The position numbers and the translations under genes are program-made. The notes beneath the pieces were generated by a model. It had not been told where the DNA came from and made no database searches. It saw only the letters and a list, made by a program, of their open reading frames with translations. Source: Amblyomma americanum (lineage: Eukaryota > Arthropoda > Arachnida > Ixodida > Ixodidae). Taken from it: a stretch of 64,000 bases of DNA. Shown here in pieces: positions 9,561 to 22,049 of the stretch; within the stretch, counting starts at the first letter, position 1, and each line of letters starts with the position of its first letter. The DNA lies in contig NC_135497.1 in NCBI RefSeq assembly GCF_052857255.1, positions 347,030,799 to 347,094,798 on the forward strand, in the 5' to 3' direction.

Positions 9561-12500
9561 CACTGCACGCTACACGGATCTACACGTTTTTCGCCAGCCA
9601 GTCTTCTTCACTACGCGCTACATGCATCTGCCCATGTTTCGCCAGTCAGTCAGTCCTCTCTGGCGCCCCACCAAAACATTCGCCACTCCGAGGTACCTAG
9701 TTCGGTTCGCGTGTTCGAGAGATGTCCTTTCTTTGGTTTCCCGACCGTAGGAAGGGGCCACGTTAGGCCAGTCCTCGTCAAGTGCGCTTGATCAGGGGAG
9801 ACTTCGTTATTTTGCCGCGTGGCCCGTTCTACGTGGCAGCGACTTTTTCGTCGCAAGGCTGCCGTCCTCCAGAGAGACGTGAACCTGGCTCTCAAGCTTG
9901 CTGAGATAGAGAACGTTTTTACTGTTGGTGGTCGGAATTTCACTTCAATGTCAACAGGTGAAAGACCAGGTCAAAAGTGAGCATCGTGCCAAATGAGCCG
10001 TAAACTCAAACGACTTGCTTGGCGCGTGGCATTTTCTTATTCGCAATTTTCATCCCTACAGGACGTCGAAGATTGGCTGAAACGCCAGGATAAATTTACT
10101 GACATACGAGGGCGGCCATGCCCTTCAGGTTATGGGAATCTAGACAATGCATAACCACATTGTTATCAAGGTCAGTAGCGTGCTATCGTATATTGTTGTA
10201 TTGCTTGGACATGAAACAAACGAACATTACTGTAGCAATTTAAAGTGTTGCAACGCACCTCCTGCTAAGTCGGGACAAATTACAGTCGATCCCGGATATA
10301 TCAAACTCGCAGCGGTCGCGAAATGAGAGCTGGGGCTCATTTCAAAGCTGCAGTGGGTGGTGCTTTGGGAGAAGCCATCGCAGATTGTTAGAGGTTTAAT
10401 TCTGGCACTACTAGCTAAAGGCGCCGTAATAATGTAATTCAAAATAGATTACAGCTCATTTCTGTGTTGCCTTCAGCAGCGAAGCAGGTCAAGCGAGAGC
10501 CGCCTCAAGCCTTCAGTCAGCTAGGCTGGCTTCACTACACGACAACCGGTGCATCGAAAGCAGACCACTCTCCATGACAGCAATGATGCGATGGAAAAAA
10601 AGCCCGGCTGACCAAAGGCCACTTTCAAGCGGAGATTCAGATCGTCATGCGTTTTTTCAGCGTTACTGGAGCCAGCAGGTCCCAGGGGCCGCGCAACCGG
10701 TATCACTCCATGTGAAAAAAGTGACCGTGGGGGGCGCCATTAGGAGGAAAGCCCATTGCAAGGTGACGGTGCACAGTGCGATATATGAGAGGAGGAATGA
10801 GAGAGCGCAACCAAATTAAATAGACGCCATCTTGGATTCGAGAAACCGAAACTATGCCACCACTTCGTCCCCTAACGTCATACACACATAGTTCCACCTA
10901 TATCTACCATATTGGACCGTGACGTCATCATAGGCACGCGGCAGGTGGTTGCTTCTACAATGCTATTGTAGGTGGCGCTACAAGTACCAATGCGAGATGC
11001 GCTCTTTTCTAGTTGCAGCCACAAATGGCGCTTTGATCTCAGGGTGGTAAAGAAAAAGTAGCTTTTAAGCGGGTAGAAGTAACCTAGCGACGGTTATCTT
11101 GTTGGTGGCTAAAATCAAGACAAGAGTAAAATTTCATAAGTCTTGGCCAGGTGGCTTGAGCCCCCGCCCGATTTAAAAGGTTCAGCCTTATCCACACATG
11201 CATTCATCGGTAGGAGACCTCGCGAAATCTCGAAACGTGATGAGCAGTTGCTGCCACAGATTGCGCTGTGATCAAGGGTGGTAGCAGACCCCACGAAATC
11301 TAGAAACGTGATGAGTAAGAGCTAAAGCTCTTACAAGAATGGTTGTGGCAGAAAATACCGGGGCGGAACTACACGAACGACGGTGCAGGGTGAGGTCAAT
11401 GGATGACTGACGAATTATTATCGCAGGAATTGGAGTGTTCCTGAAGCCTTTAATTAACGCGTTATCAGGACTGACCAAAATACGCGGCACCGCAAGAAAG
11501 CGGAAACCTATAAACAACTCCAACACTGCAAGGATTGAATGTAGGACGACGCTTGACCTTACACACATCCATTTTACCACGCAGGCTTATGTCAGATCTC
11601 GTTTTCTAGAAGAGCGAGTTGACGGGCTAGTTGGTATTGCATGGTGAAGTAACAGATGCCACTCAACTTATTGGGTGCCGAAAAAAATCAACCTTCACGC
11701 CGTGTTTGCCCCATATCTTCTTTTACTTATGGGACAACTGATGGACGTACGGTACAACAGCAACCTTCTTTGGATCACTGGGAGTCTGTTGCTTTATTGC
11801 GGCACTTTTTCCCAGCCTAGAGATAGCAATCACAGCTTGTCTGAGCAGGTGGCTAGGCTGAAAATAAGTGGGTACCCGAATCACCTTATAACCAGAGCGT
11901 GTGAAGATGTGATAAGATTGGTGCCGACAGCTTTCTGACCGGACGCGTTGTATACGCTATCGAGTAATATATTTTAAGGCGCGACATCGCTGTCGACATG
12001 AGCTTACCTCGTCTTTTTGCACAAGTGCTTTTCGGATCCCTACTGATACCGTGACCCGGCGACGGTATCTTCGATGTGGCGGGGAACTTGCCACTTTCTG
12101 CGTGGCAAACGGACGCGTGCTTCGCCGCGTAATTATCGCCTTTCCCGGATATCAACGAACAGCCGCCCACTCTGGATACATTCAGTCATCTGGCCTGGCA
12201 ACCGTCTATGTCAACTGATACAAGGAGGGCGGAGGCACTACTAAAGAGGGCTCGCCAGCTACGAGGCAACTCAGATTTGAACTTCTTTTGTCGATAGATG
12301 GCAGCACTTAAGTACAACAAAAAGGAGGGAACTTCTATTACCCCTGTAGGTGTTTAAAGTCTACCGCGACATCTTCTCGACCGCGACACGAAAGTATTCG
12401 TTCTACCGGGAACAAAAAGTAGGGCCGAGGACTTTCTGTGTATATCCTGCCAAAGCAGGGAGACGGAAACACAAAAGAATAACCCGTCTCAAGGGGTGGT

Positions 12501-12719
12501 GGTCACAGAATAGACCTTTTTCCAGTAACCCACCACTCAGCTGCCACAAAGAAAAGTACGTTTTCGGGGTTTGGGTCCCCTAAGCTCCCTCGCACCTTTT
12601 CTGCGAAAATACATTTACAAAGATAGGGTGGGGTATACAGGCTGCAGTTGGAAGCAGTGTTGGCTTAGCCTAGCCAGAACAGATGAGTGTGAGTCATCTT
12701 TTGACACACCTTAAGAAGT
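9561..12719. other. Non-coding stretch, no gene recognised
   Basis: Short frames only, none with recognisable motifs. A diverged tandem duplication of about 30 bp (CGAAATCTCGAAACGTGATG-like) occurs at 11218-11243 and 11290-11316 with a 72-bp period. A minus-strand frame at 9650-9943 is open but unrecognised. Confidence 0.5.
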
Positions 12720-13735
12720 TTAAGTCAAGTTTATTTCAGCTTTTGTCTTACAAAAACTGTGGGTGTCGAAAAAAAAGCGGTTCGCAATGACCGCTTGACA
12801 AGCTTCGTAACCCATAGAAGTTGGCAACATTAGCAGACACAGTTACACATGATAGTCATTATACATTGTTAGACGTTATTGAGAAAGAAGAAAAAAAGAG
12901 AAATGACAGGTAAGAACATTCAACAGAGTAACAAAATACAACCTAGTCAATGAGCAGTTTTCTAAGTGCAGAAGAAGTCATTTTTGTTAAATTGATATAG
13001 AGAGGGGTGTTCAAACATTTCGGAAGAATATATTTTAACATCGCACAACCATAGTTTGTTCTGCATCTGGGTATTGGAAACATTACATGGTCTCTAGTTG
13101 CATAATGTGTGGCATATGGTACAAGAGGAACAAAGCGGCTCAAAAAAGGGTCCTTACGTGCACTAATTCTTTTATAAAAGCAGGCAGAACTGTAGTCAAA
13201 TTGCTTATTAACCGGAATAATTTTATATATTTGTCTTATGGGGCGAGTCTGGGCGTCAAAGGAAGCTTTTGTAATGATCCGTAGCATTTTTGTTGTAGTG
13301 TAAAATGTTTTTGCATATTTGACACAGTAGTATTTCCCCATACCAAGTAACAATAACCTATATATGAGAAAAAAGCGTATTAAAGCTCGAGCATCGTTTG
13401 CACGGGCAAAATATGTGTATTACGAGCGACGATACCTATGAATTTAGGCAGGGTGATGCCTATCTTGCTAATGTGGGCATTCCATGACATCTTGAGAGTA
13501 AAATCTATGCCAAAGGAGGTGAATGCCTCGACGTATTGCAGTTCTGTGCCGCTGAAAAGGATTGGTGGAGGATTCGCGACTACCTTGCCCTTGGAATGAA
13601 ATATTATTGCCTTTGTTTTCTCTCGGTTTACTGATAACGAATTCAATGAAGACCATTCCCTCAAGTTATCCAGTGCTGTGTTCGCGGTGTCTGTCAGTTG
13701 TTTCATAACACCTCGCCTTCCGCACTTTGGCCGGC
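12720..13735 (-). mobile_element. CR1-like non-LTR remnant (3' part of RT)
   Basis: Minus-strand frames at 13380-13735 and 12943-13353 read as the back half of a non-LTR RT and its C-terminal domain. The segments LNSLSVNREKTKAIIF and IDFTLKMSWNAHI are typical of the RT thumb region, and KMLRIITKASF of the following domain, separated by a frameshift. The RT catalytic box is not present, so the copy is 5' truncated. An AATAAA-containing 3' end lies near 12725-12740. It is from a different lineage than the element at 1-5 kb. No function is expected. Confidence 0.75.
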
Positions 13736-13796
13736 TATTCCGTATTCCAGGTATTCCTCCGTCGCCACACGCAATGCAAGCCTGGTGACCGTGCAC

Positions 13797-15990
13797 GAGT
13801 TTGGATGCCGGTTCGACGACGCGGCCTCAGTGAAAAGCTTTTTGCGCTCTCATTGTTTACACTGCCAGTGTCTATTTTGCATTGTCTTTGCTGCTGTTGA
13901 CCTCTCTTTTTGTTTAAGCATCAGGCCAATGGTTCTTTGACAAAAGGAGTTCCGCGAAACGGTTGTACCTTTTGTTTGTTCGAGTTCAAAACCGTTGGCG
14001 CGCGGGAATATCCCTTTGTTATGCGAGATGCGATCAGCGTTATCTTGAAGGAATGCAGCCAGGTGCGACTATTTTGACATTATTCTGGGCTGTTGCAGTT
14101 GTTTTTTAGCGCCTTATCTTGAAGGTTCCTCTTCGATGACCACCGAGCACGTTTGTTGCTATCGGCGTCGCCGAATTCTTCAGTTTGTTTATGGGCGATA
14201 GTCACTTCAGTAACTAAATTTCTGCTAAAATACTTCGTTTCATGTCTCCTTCACTGCTTATAATTTCACCATGGAACAAATCAGACTTGGGTAAAAGGGT
14301 GAGATGTGTGGTTTGCAAAAGCACTGAGATCGTCCTGTTGCTATTCGTGGTGACTTTGAGCACGAATTTCGTCATTGCACAAGCGACTACCAACTGTTCT
14401 GGACAACGTTGCTTGCTAGCAGTGGTTTGCTTTTAAACATAATTAAAATTACAATTTAATAGAAGATGGCCACTGAAGCCACGCCAATCGCGTGTGCTCT
14501 TTCTGAACACAGAAACGGCAGCGCACCTGAATTATCATGACGTCAGGGGTTTGAAAGCGAAAATTCCACCCCTACTATGGTTTCTGAAAAAGTCTCATTA
14601 TCAGCTCTGCTTTTTATGTTCTTTTATATATATTATATATTATATAATTTTATGTATTATATATTTTATATATGTATTTATATAGCGCCCCTTCCGAGCG
14701 TTTCTCTCAATCAAATGTGCGACTTTTAGAAGCATAGTGCAGGAGGTGCGACTACGTGTGGCGCATACCGAGGCGTATCTAAATGGGAAAATAAAGACGG
14801 CTGGGTAACGCTTGACACATGCTAAACCGGTTCAGGAGCAAAACTGGATGATTTTGCCAGCCAGGCCATCAACGTTTGACATCACGTTATTTACAGCACA
14901 GAGATGTCTATTCTGGAGTAGGGGGCTTGGAAATCCACGAGCTTCTTTCTGAAGATAAGGTGCAACCATGCTTACCAGCGTACAGTGGACAGCACCTGCA
15001 CTGATAACGCGAACATTCTGGCAGAGATATGCCTGGTCGCGAGGAGAATTGGGGGAAAGAGAGACGCTCGACGAAAGATTCGTTAGAGAACCGATGTTTC
15101 GATGCCGATCAGACATATTCTGGTTTCACTAGCTTGGAGCCAAAGCCGAACGTTGGCTTCGACCGGTTCTCATGATGTCGCAGTTGCAGTGCAGTAGGAG
15201 CTGAGCACCTAGGAAAAGGAAGGAGACGGTCCTTTCTCCCCTTGATGTGGGCTGTTGCACTGGCATACATAGTTGTCCGCGAGTATAGCGTGAAATTGCG
15301 GGTGATTGGCAAGTGACTCAGTGAAAGGAGGTTAATCGCTACGTCATGACAATGAGTCTACGCCATTAGCCATGTTTACATGAACCCTAAAGCGGTGGGT
15401 CGATTCGGGGGTCGGGGCGAGCATGGTCAATTCAACTCAACCACTGCGTGTTTACATGAACTCGAGTTTAGCGATTCGAGACCGGTTCAGTTGTAGTGAC
15501 ACCAAGCGTTGAGCAAGCAGTAGCAGCCTCCAAGATTGAGGCACGCCATCGCTGTATCGGAGGTGCGACAGCGCACGTGGAAAGCAAGTTCGCATTTATC
15601 CCCTTTCCTCTCAATAACCCTACTTTTCGACCGAACAGCGTTTACAAGCACATCGAATCAGGGTCGACTCCCAGCTCGGCGTACGTACCACTACCGGTTT
15701 TCAGACAAGCAGGCGTGTGGGTACATGTAAACGCCAGCTGCTATCGGCTCGAGGCCCTCCTATGAGGAATATTTGCAGCTTCATTAGTGAGTTGTATCGA
15801 CACCTCGCTCACTGCGCCCTTGCGCTGGGCAAGGAACAATGCTGTTCTCCCACACTGTCCTGAATAGGGAGCCCCCATCCTGTGTTTTGGCACTAACAAT
15901 GCCTTATTGTGTGGCTGCCGGGAGGGGAAGAGGGGGGGGGCACTTTTCGGTGTGGCCTTGTATTCCACTTCCTTTCCGCACCAAGAGCTC
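13797..15990. other. Non-coding, repeat-derived stretch
   Basis: No gene recognised. 14130-14165 is similar to 32185-32220 (shared TTCGATGACC-CCGAGCA-type segment), so both belong to an unnamed interspersed repeat. 14620-14690 is AT-rich low complexity. At 15371-15735 the motif GTTTACATG recurs at both ends in inverted form (GTTTACATGAAC near 15373 and TACATGTAAACG near 15722), possibly an old MITE. Confidence 0.45.
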
Positions 15991-16003
15991 GAGCAAAAAA
16001 CAA

Positions 16004-16268
16004 TAATAATAATAATAATTGGTTTTTGGGGAAAGGAAATGGCGCAGTATCTGTCTCATATATCGTTGGACACCTGAACCGCGCCGTAAGGGAAGGGATA
16101 AAGGAGGGAGTGAAAGAAGAAAGGAAGAAGAGGTGCCGTAGTGGAGGGCTCCGGAATAATTTCGACCACCTGGGGATCTTTAACGTGCACTGACATCGCA
16201 CAGCACACGGGCGCCTAAGCGTTTTTCCTCCATAAAAACGCCGCCGCCGCGGTCGGGTTCGAACCCGG
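16004..16268 (-). mobile_element. Ruka-like SINE, 5' truncated at the B box
   Basis: Minus-orientation copy with an ATT-repeat tail on the plus-strand left side, the CT-rich segment, the GTGCACGTTAAAGATCCCC body and a head cut at the B box. An 11-bp duplication (GCAAAAAACAA, 15993-16003 and 16269-16279) flanks it, confirming retroposition. Confidence 0.9.
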
Positions 16269-16590
16269 GCAAAAAACAAGCGCATAAATCCTTTCCAAAT
16301 ACAGCCGAAGCAAGAAAAAAGGAAAGAGCTCAGGTCAGTCCAAGTTGTGAGTAAAAACCTGCGCGAACGAACACAGACAACCAAGAGGCTGGTGGTAGAG
16401 TGTAGTGGTAACAAAATATTCTGACCCCAGATGGAGCCACGTCGCGCTTGTTGATTTTGGCGCGAATTTCAAATCCCCACAGAAAATGCATACAAAACTT
16501 TCAGAGCCTGTAAAACACAAAATACTACGCTCGATATGAATGAAAATTGTGGCTTGACAATCAAGAAAGAAAAAGGGAGGAAATGTTGCG

Positions 16591-17181
16591 GACGAAATTC
16601 TGATATTTGGCTTAGTTTTTTCACAACATGACATGAAAGACGGACATATCTAAAAGTGAAATTTTTCTCGATATATACCCCCGCCACGGTGGCTCAGTGG
16701 TTAGGGCGCTCGACTACTGATCCGGAGTTCCCGGGTTCGAACCCGACCGCGGCGGCTGCGTTTTTATGGAGGAAAAACGCTAAGCGCCCGTGTGCTGTGC
16801 GATGTCAGTGCACGTTAAAGATCCCCAGGTGGTCGAAATTATTCCGGAGCCCTCCACTGCGGCACCTCTTCTTCCTTTCTTCTTTCACTCCCTCCTTTAT
16901 TCCCTCCCTTACGGCGAAATTCAGGTGTCCAACGATATATGAGACAGGTACTGCGCCATTTCCTTTCCCCCCAAAAAACAATTATTTCTCGATATATACC
17001 TCTGATTTGTAAAAAAAATGAAACTTAAAAAATAGTATCTGTCTGCAACATTTCCTCCATTCATTGAAGAAGAAAACGGAGCCACAAACGTCATGAAAAC
17101 CGAGCCATTTTTAGACACGCTACAGCTTCTGAAGGTTCCCATGTATTTCTTATGAACACTGTCACTGGTGAACCCTCTTAA
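16591..17181. repeat. Duplicated segment, copy 1 (carries SINE insertion)
   Basis: Sequence from ATATTTGGCTTAG to GAACCCTCTTAA recurs at 20911-21180. This copy is split by the SINE at 16680-16984; the other copy is an empty site. Confidence 0.85.
16680..16984 (+). mobile_element. Full-length Ruka-like SINE with 16-bp target duplication
   Basis: The head has a polymerase III A box (GTGGCTCAGTGGTTAGGGCG) and B box (GGTTCGAACCC), then the conserved body and CT-rich 3' part. The target duplication TTTCTCGATATATACC is at 16664-16679 and 16985-17000. The paralogous empty site at about 20980-20998 confirms the insertion edges. Confidence 0.95.
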
Positions 17182-17367
17182 CAGACACCAGCGCCACGTA
17201 CAAGAAAGCGAGATTGAGGTTTCCACTTACCCACGCAGCTGGTTGTGCGCCTTTCCTTTCGTGGCAGTATTTACTAAATAAACAAATAAATAAATAAATA
17301 AATAAAATGAACTGCCTTTGCAAAGTTGTCAACGCCAATGAACTATATGAACGCCGCCGTCGGCTCA

Positions 17368-17497
17368 CTGGTTTTGTTTGGTTTTTGAGGAAAGGAAATG
17401 GCACAGTATCCGTCTCATATATCTCGGTGGACTCCCGAACCGCGCCTTAAAGGAAGGGATAAAAGAAGGAGGGAAAGAAGAAAGAGAAAACTGAAAA
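17368..17497 (-). mobile_element. Ruka-like SINE fragment
   Basis: Only the 3' portion of the SINE (GGAAAGGAAATGGC... to the GA-rich segment) is present, in minus orientation. It then runs into unrelated sequence at about 17498. Confidence 0.8.
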
Positions 17498-18271
17498 TAT
17501 AATATAAAGTTGGATTTTGAGGAAAGGCGTGGCGCTGCGCAGCGGCGAAACACCTGTGGCTCGGTTCTACTAGTGGCGCATGCGCAGTAGTGACTAGAGA
17601 GCGAGAGTGAGAGAGAAATATCCGCGGCAAGGCGCGCGTTGTGACGTCATGTGCCTCCTCGGAGTACTGCCACGGCGAAATCGCAAGTCCCCGGCCAGTA
17701 CAGCTTTCACATTAAAAAACACCATTCTAACTCAAAAAGCCGATTTTTAAAAATTGCGTAAAGTCTTAGGTGAAACACCCCGTATGTCACTACCGCCACA
17801 TAGCTCAAGGCGCGAATATTATTTTGATGGTAGTTAGCGAAAACTAATGCGTTTGAATTATATTTGGGGATATTTATAAGGTATTTTAAACATATTTTGT
17901 ATTCATGAATGCTCAAAATATATGCCGAGAATGGGTTCCTGAAATTTTATGCTTGGTATTCGAAATATATCCTTAAAATGTGCCAAAAATACGTCACTTA
18001 AAGCATGCTTCGAGCATATTTCAAATGTGGGAAAAAATATGAATACAGTTTTAGCATCTTGGCAATACATTTGGTATGGTTTATGGGGGTTTAACGTCCC
18101 AAAGCGACTCAGGCTATGAGAGACGCCGTAGTGAAGGGCTCCGGAAATTTCTACCACCTGGAAATCTTTAACGTGCACTGACATCGCACAGCGCACGGGC
18201 CTCTAGAATATCGCCTCCATCGAAATTTGACTGCCGGGGCCGCGGTCGAAAACGCATCTTTCGGGCCAGCA

Positions 18272-20003
18272 AGGCATCTCCCAGGGCATCTCCCAACAAG
18301 CCCCGCTGCGGCTATACAATGCCGCAGCTTTGGAGGCGGTGCTCTGTGCGCTGCAGCTTGTCACGGTGCGCAAACCGTGCTGGTAGAAACTCGAGCTCCA
18401 GCATCGCAAGTCCCTGCGCGTGTGCCTAGGCCTGCCCAAAAACTCTCAGTTCGCCGCAACGTTGGCCGAGGCAGGAGCGTGGCCACTTGAGCTCAAAGCA
18501 GCGCACAGGGCACTGAATCACATCAACCGGCTTCACCACGCACCGGACGGCGGCTTGCTGTTGCAGCGTATGCGCTCGCACCCGCGCTCACGAATGGGCG
18601 CGGCGCTGCTCGAGTATGAGCAATTGACACAATGCCCACCCCCCTACGGCTCCTGCGAGCCCTGGCCTGCTGCCTCGGAGGTACAGCGAGAGATCGTCGG
18701 CATTGCGGGAAAGCGGAGCACACCCCTCTGTGCTGTGCAGCAGCTGGCCAGAGCCGTCATACACGAGGGGGTCCAGGACCATCTCCTCGTGTACACCGAC
18801 GGCTCAGTGGCCCGCGAAAGCTGCTCCCTTGCAGCGGCGGCTACCATCCCCGCCCTGCGACTGCACAGCCAGCAACACGCAACCTTCCTGGGCTCCTCCA
18901 CCACGGCGGAGTTGACGGGGATCCGGCTCGGGCTGGACCTGCTGCTCACCCACGGCCGTCCGCCGCCCAGGAGTGCTCTGCTGTGCGACTCCCGCGCCGC
19001 CCTCAGCCGCCTGCAATCTAACGGCCGCGGTACCCCACTAGTGCGGGAAATTCGTTCGCGCATCGAGCGCCTCGCGCAGAGAGGATGCGCCGTGCGTGCA
19101 CAGTGGGTGCCCGGTCACTGCTGCATCGCCGGCAACGAAGAAGCTGACGACCTCGCGACCGCTGCACACCAACTACCTGCCAGCGATCTGCCCCTTGCGC
19201 TGGAGGACGTGCGTGCGGCCATCCACCACCATCTCCGAAAGCAGCACCCTGACCTTCGCATCGCAGGAGGTGAGCGCATCGACAGTATCACCGGCTGTCG
19301 CGCACTTACACGTCACTACGTGTAATGATCCTCCGCGCGCGCATTGGCTGCGTGTGGCCCGGGGAACGACGGGTGCGCCACGGAATCGCGACGAGTGATG
19401 TGTGTGACGAATGCAGTGCAGTGGAAACACTAGAACACCTGCTCCTTCACTGTGCCGCGTTCGCCGATGCTCGTCGCGATATGCTCGCGGCCTATATGGC
19501 GCAGGGCATACTACTAGACTCCGTCAAGATGCTATTGTGGCCGCAGGGCAGTGTGCGCACTCGTGAGCGAACTTTGGTGAGCCTCTGTGCATTCCTCGAA
19601 CACACGGGCATGACGTCCTGTCGGTTCTCCGTCAGGTAGTTACACGCAGTGATCGAATGCTCCGCGAGTTCTACCTTGAACGATTAATAACTGGACACGC
19701 CACTCCAGTTGTAGCCAACACAGTGCTGTGCGCGTGTGTTTTAATTCCTCTAAATTGAACTAATCACGCGCACAACCTGGACACATTTCGCCCTGCGTAA
19801 ATCAGTTTGTAAATATTACTTCTCTCCTTATCCTTTCTTCCTGTCCCATCACATCTTTCCTTTCATTTCTCCATTTTGCCTGCTATCCGTTATTTCCGCT
19901 GCCCCAGCTCAGGTGCTCCAGTATCGATGGCAGATGCAGGGGCTAGAAAAAAATCTTTTCCTTCCTTTTTACTATTATTTCACAAAAAAAACACTACCAC
20001 CAC
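18272..20003 (+). mobile_element. 5'-truncated I-clade non-LTR element with RNase H
   Basis: Flanked by a 10-bp duplication (CGGGCCAGCA, 18262-18271 and 20004-20013). It holds only the RT thumb, RNase H and C-terminal zinc-finger parts, with a 3' UTR and an A-rich then ACC-repeat end near 20003. RNase H on the same ORF2 is a hallmark of the I group. Confidence 0.88.
18309..19639 (+). pseudogene. RT C-terminal part, RNase H and CCHC zinc finger of I-clade element
   Basis: The frame from about 18309 reads LRLYNAAALEAV, is broken by TAG at 18384-18386, then continues to 19325. RNase H has its acidic residues in YTDGSV, TAELTGI, LCDSRAAL and GNEEADDLA, plus the WVPGH histidine, so this domain looks intact. 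A frameshift at the TAA near 19323 moves the C-terminal CDECSAVETLEHLLLHC zinc motif to the next frame (19325-19639). Base composition is markedly GC-rich against the AT-rich satellite around it. RNase H would remove the RNA strand during retrotransposition; this copy lacks EN and most of RT. Confidence 0.88.
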
Positions 20004-20281
20004 CGGGCCAGCAGCCGAGCACCATAACCACTCAGCCACCGCGGCGGGTCTTGTAAATATATAAAAGTGTAGTTTGGTAAATATAAAATTATTTCGTCTG
20101 GCGTATGCGTCACTTAAGGCATGTTTCCAGCAGGTTTCAAACACGTGAAAAAATATTAAGGCGGTTTGAGCATCTTGTCAATGTATTAAAAGAGTACCAT
20201 CGTAAATATGAAATTAATTCATTCGAAGTATATGTCACTTAAAGCATGTTTCGAGCACGTTTCAAACACGTGAAAAAATAA

Positions 20282-20549
20282 TCGTTAACGATCCCCAGGT
20301 GGTCGAAATTATTCCGTAGTGGAGGGCTCCGGAATAATTTCAACACCTGGGGATCTTCAACGATGTCAGTGCACGTTAAAGATCCCCAGGTGGTCGAAAT
20401 TATTCCGAAGCCCTCCACTATGGCACCTGTCTCTTCCTTTCTTCTTTCCTCCTTTATCCCTTCCCTTACGACGCGGTTCAGGTGTCCAACGATATACGTG
20501 ACAAATACTCCTCCATTTCTTTTCCCCAAGAAACAAATTATTATTGTTA
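20282..20549 (+). mobile_element. Ruka-like SINE with inverted partial duplication (hairpin)
   Basis: A plus-strand SINE body is preceded by a short inverted copy of the same segment: 20283-20316 pairs with 20330-20362 around a 13-base loop. The right part runs through the CT-rich region to an ATT-repeat tail inside the 125-bp satellite. Confidence 0.8.
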
Positions 20550-20865
20550 TTATTATTATTTTAGCATCTCTTCAATATATTAAAAGTGTACTTTTGTAAA
20601 TATGAAATTAATTGGTCTGAAGTATGCGTCACTTAAAGCATCCTTCGAGCACGTTTCAAATACGCGAAAAAATATCAATGCGGTTTTAGCATCTTGTCAG
20701 TGTATTAAATGTGTACGTTCGTAAATATTAAATTAATTCGTCTGAAGTATACGTCACTTAAAGAATGTTTAGGCCACGTTTCAAACACGTGAAAAAGTAT
20801 GTATATGATTTTAGCATCTTAATTGTTAATGTATAAAAAGTGTACTTTTGTAAATATGAAATTGA

Positions 20866-20910
20866 CCCGCCGCGGTGGCTCAGTCGTTAGGGTGCTCGTC
20901 TACTGATCCG
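20866..20910 (+). mobile_element. SINE head fragment
   Basis: CCGCCGCGGTGGCTCAG... up to CTACTGATCCG, the first about 45 bp of the Ruka-like head. It ends abruptly where duplicated segment copy 2 begins. Confidence 0.75.
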
Positions 20911-21180
20911 GACAAATTTTGATATTTGGCTTAGTTTTTTCACGAGATCACATGTAAGACCGACATATCTAAAGGTGTAATTTTTCTGGATATTTACCTC
21001 TGATTTGTAAAAAAAAATGAAACTTGAAAAACAATATCTGTCTACAACATTTCCTCTATTAATTAAAAAAGAAAACGCTGCAACAGACGTCATAAAAATC
21101 CAGCCATTTTTAGACACGCTACAGCTTCAGAAAGTTCCCATGTATTTCCTAAGGACACTCGGCACTGGTGAACCCTCTTA
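20911..21180. repeat. Duplicated segment, copy 2 (empty site)
   Basis: Paralogue of 16591-17181 without the SINE. About 270 bp align by eye at high similarity. Confidence 0.85.
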
Positions 21181-21256
21181 AGGCGCGACTGAGGTGTCCA
21201 CTGTCCCAGGGCGCCATTTATACACCTTTCTTTGCTTTCGAATAATGATAATAATG

Positions 21257-21478
21257 GCAGGTTTTTGGGGAAAGGAAATGACACATAATATGTCTCATAT
21301 ATCGTTGGACACCTGAACCGCGCCGTAAGGGAAGGGATAAAGGAGGGAGTGAAAGAAGAAAGGAAAAAAGAGGTGCCGTAGCGGAGGCTCCGAAATAATT
21401 TCGACCACCTCGGGATCTTTAACGTCCACTGACATCTCACAGCACATGGGCGCCTTAGATTTTTTCCTCCATAAAAGC
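21257..21478 (-). mobile_element. Ruka-like SINE, 5' truncated
   Basis: Minus orientation. Tail, CT-rich region and body are present, and the tRNA-like head is missing beyond TCCTCCATAAAA at 21475. Confidence 0.85.
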
Positions 21479-22049
21479 ATTAGGTGATGGCTGACCAAGT
21501 CTGCAGAAAGGAAGCCACTGACACCATGAAAACCGAAATGATTCTCTACGTTCACATATTTCATATCGTTTTGACTAGGTGAGACAACTCCTCTGTCAAC
21601 AGAAAAATGACGTCAATTCTCGAATTGGAGTATATCCTTTTTTGCTCTAATTCCTAAACAATTTGCAAGCCCTGTTGCCCACGTGTGCGCAAAATGTTTT
21701 CTTTTTACAAAACTGGTGTTACAGCCGCAGTTTCTAAAACGAAGGCCTGCATGTAAAGAATGTGGCGCAAGTGCTCTTTCTAGTCTGTGATAAACACCTG
21801 TTTGTTCGTCCAAATGCACCACGGCTCAGATTGAAGGGACTACACGAGAACCCCTTGTGGACATCTAAGAAATCAACAGTGCTGTTGCTTACAGAGCTCT
21901 ATGCCGTGTATCTAACATTCGCTACCCTGCGTATGCTAGCAAGCCGTTTCGGGGAGTGAAATGCTGTTTTCCCCATTTGCATCTCGCATGTTTCCCCGTT
22001 TACCTGCTGCAGAAGCTCGAAGCCTTTGGCCACCGAACCCACGGTCGCG

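Larger units (their letters stand above)
18073..20049 (-). mobile_element. SINE (second tick subfamily) split by an I-clade element
   Basis: The left part at 18073-18261 (GGTTTATGGGGGTTTAACGT... body) and the right part at 20014-20049 (tRNA-like head ending CCACCGCGGCGGG) form one minus-strand SINE of about 235 bp. The interruption is the non-LTR element at 18272-20003. The SINE in turn interrupts the satellite. Confidence 0.8.
17930..20865. repeat. 125-bp satellite array interrupted by nested insertions
   Basis: The motif GTCACTTAA(A/G)GCAT, or a close variant, recurs at about 17993, 20109, 20234, 20628 and 20752. Uninterrupted neighbours are 124-125 bp apart, and the intervening monomer (TTTAGCATCTT..., AAATATGAAATTAATT...) is shared. 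Larger gaps correspond to inserted elements at 18073-20049 and 20282-20549. Confidence 0.85.

Noticed and set aside
15893..16414. 173-codon minus ORF
   Set aside because: It translates a Ruka-like SINE and its flanks; similar frames appear at every SINE copy.
18627..19063. Long overlapping frames on both strands at 18.5-19.1 kb
   Set aside because: GC-rich shadows of the RNase H frame; only the 18420-19325 frame carries domain motifs.
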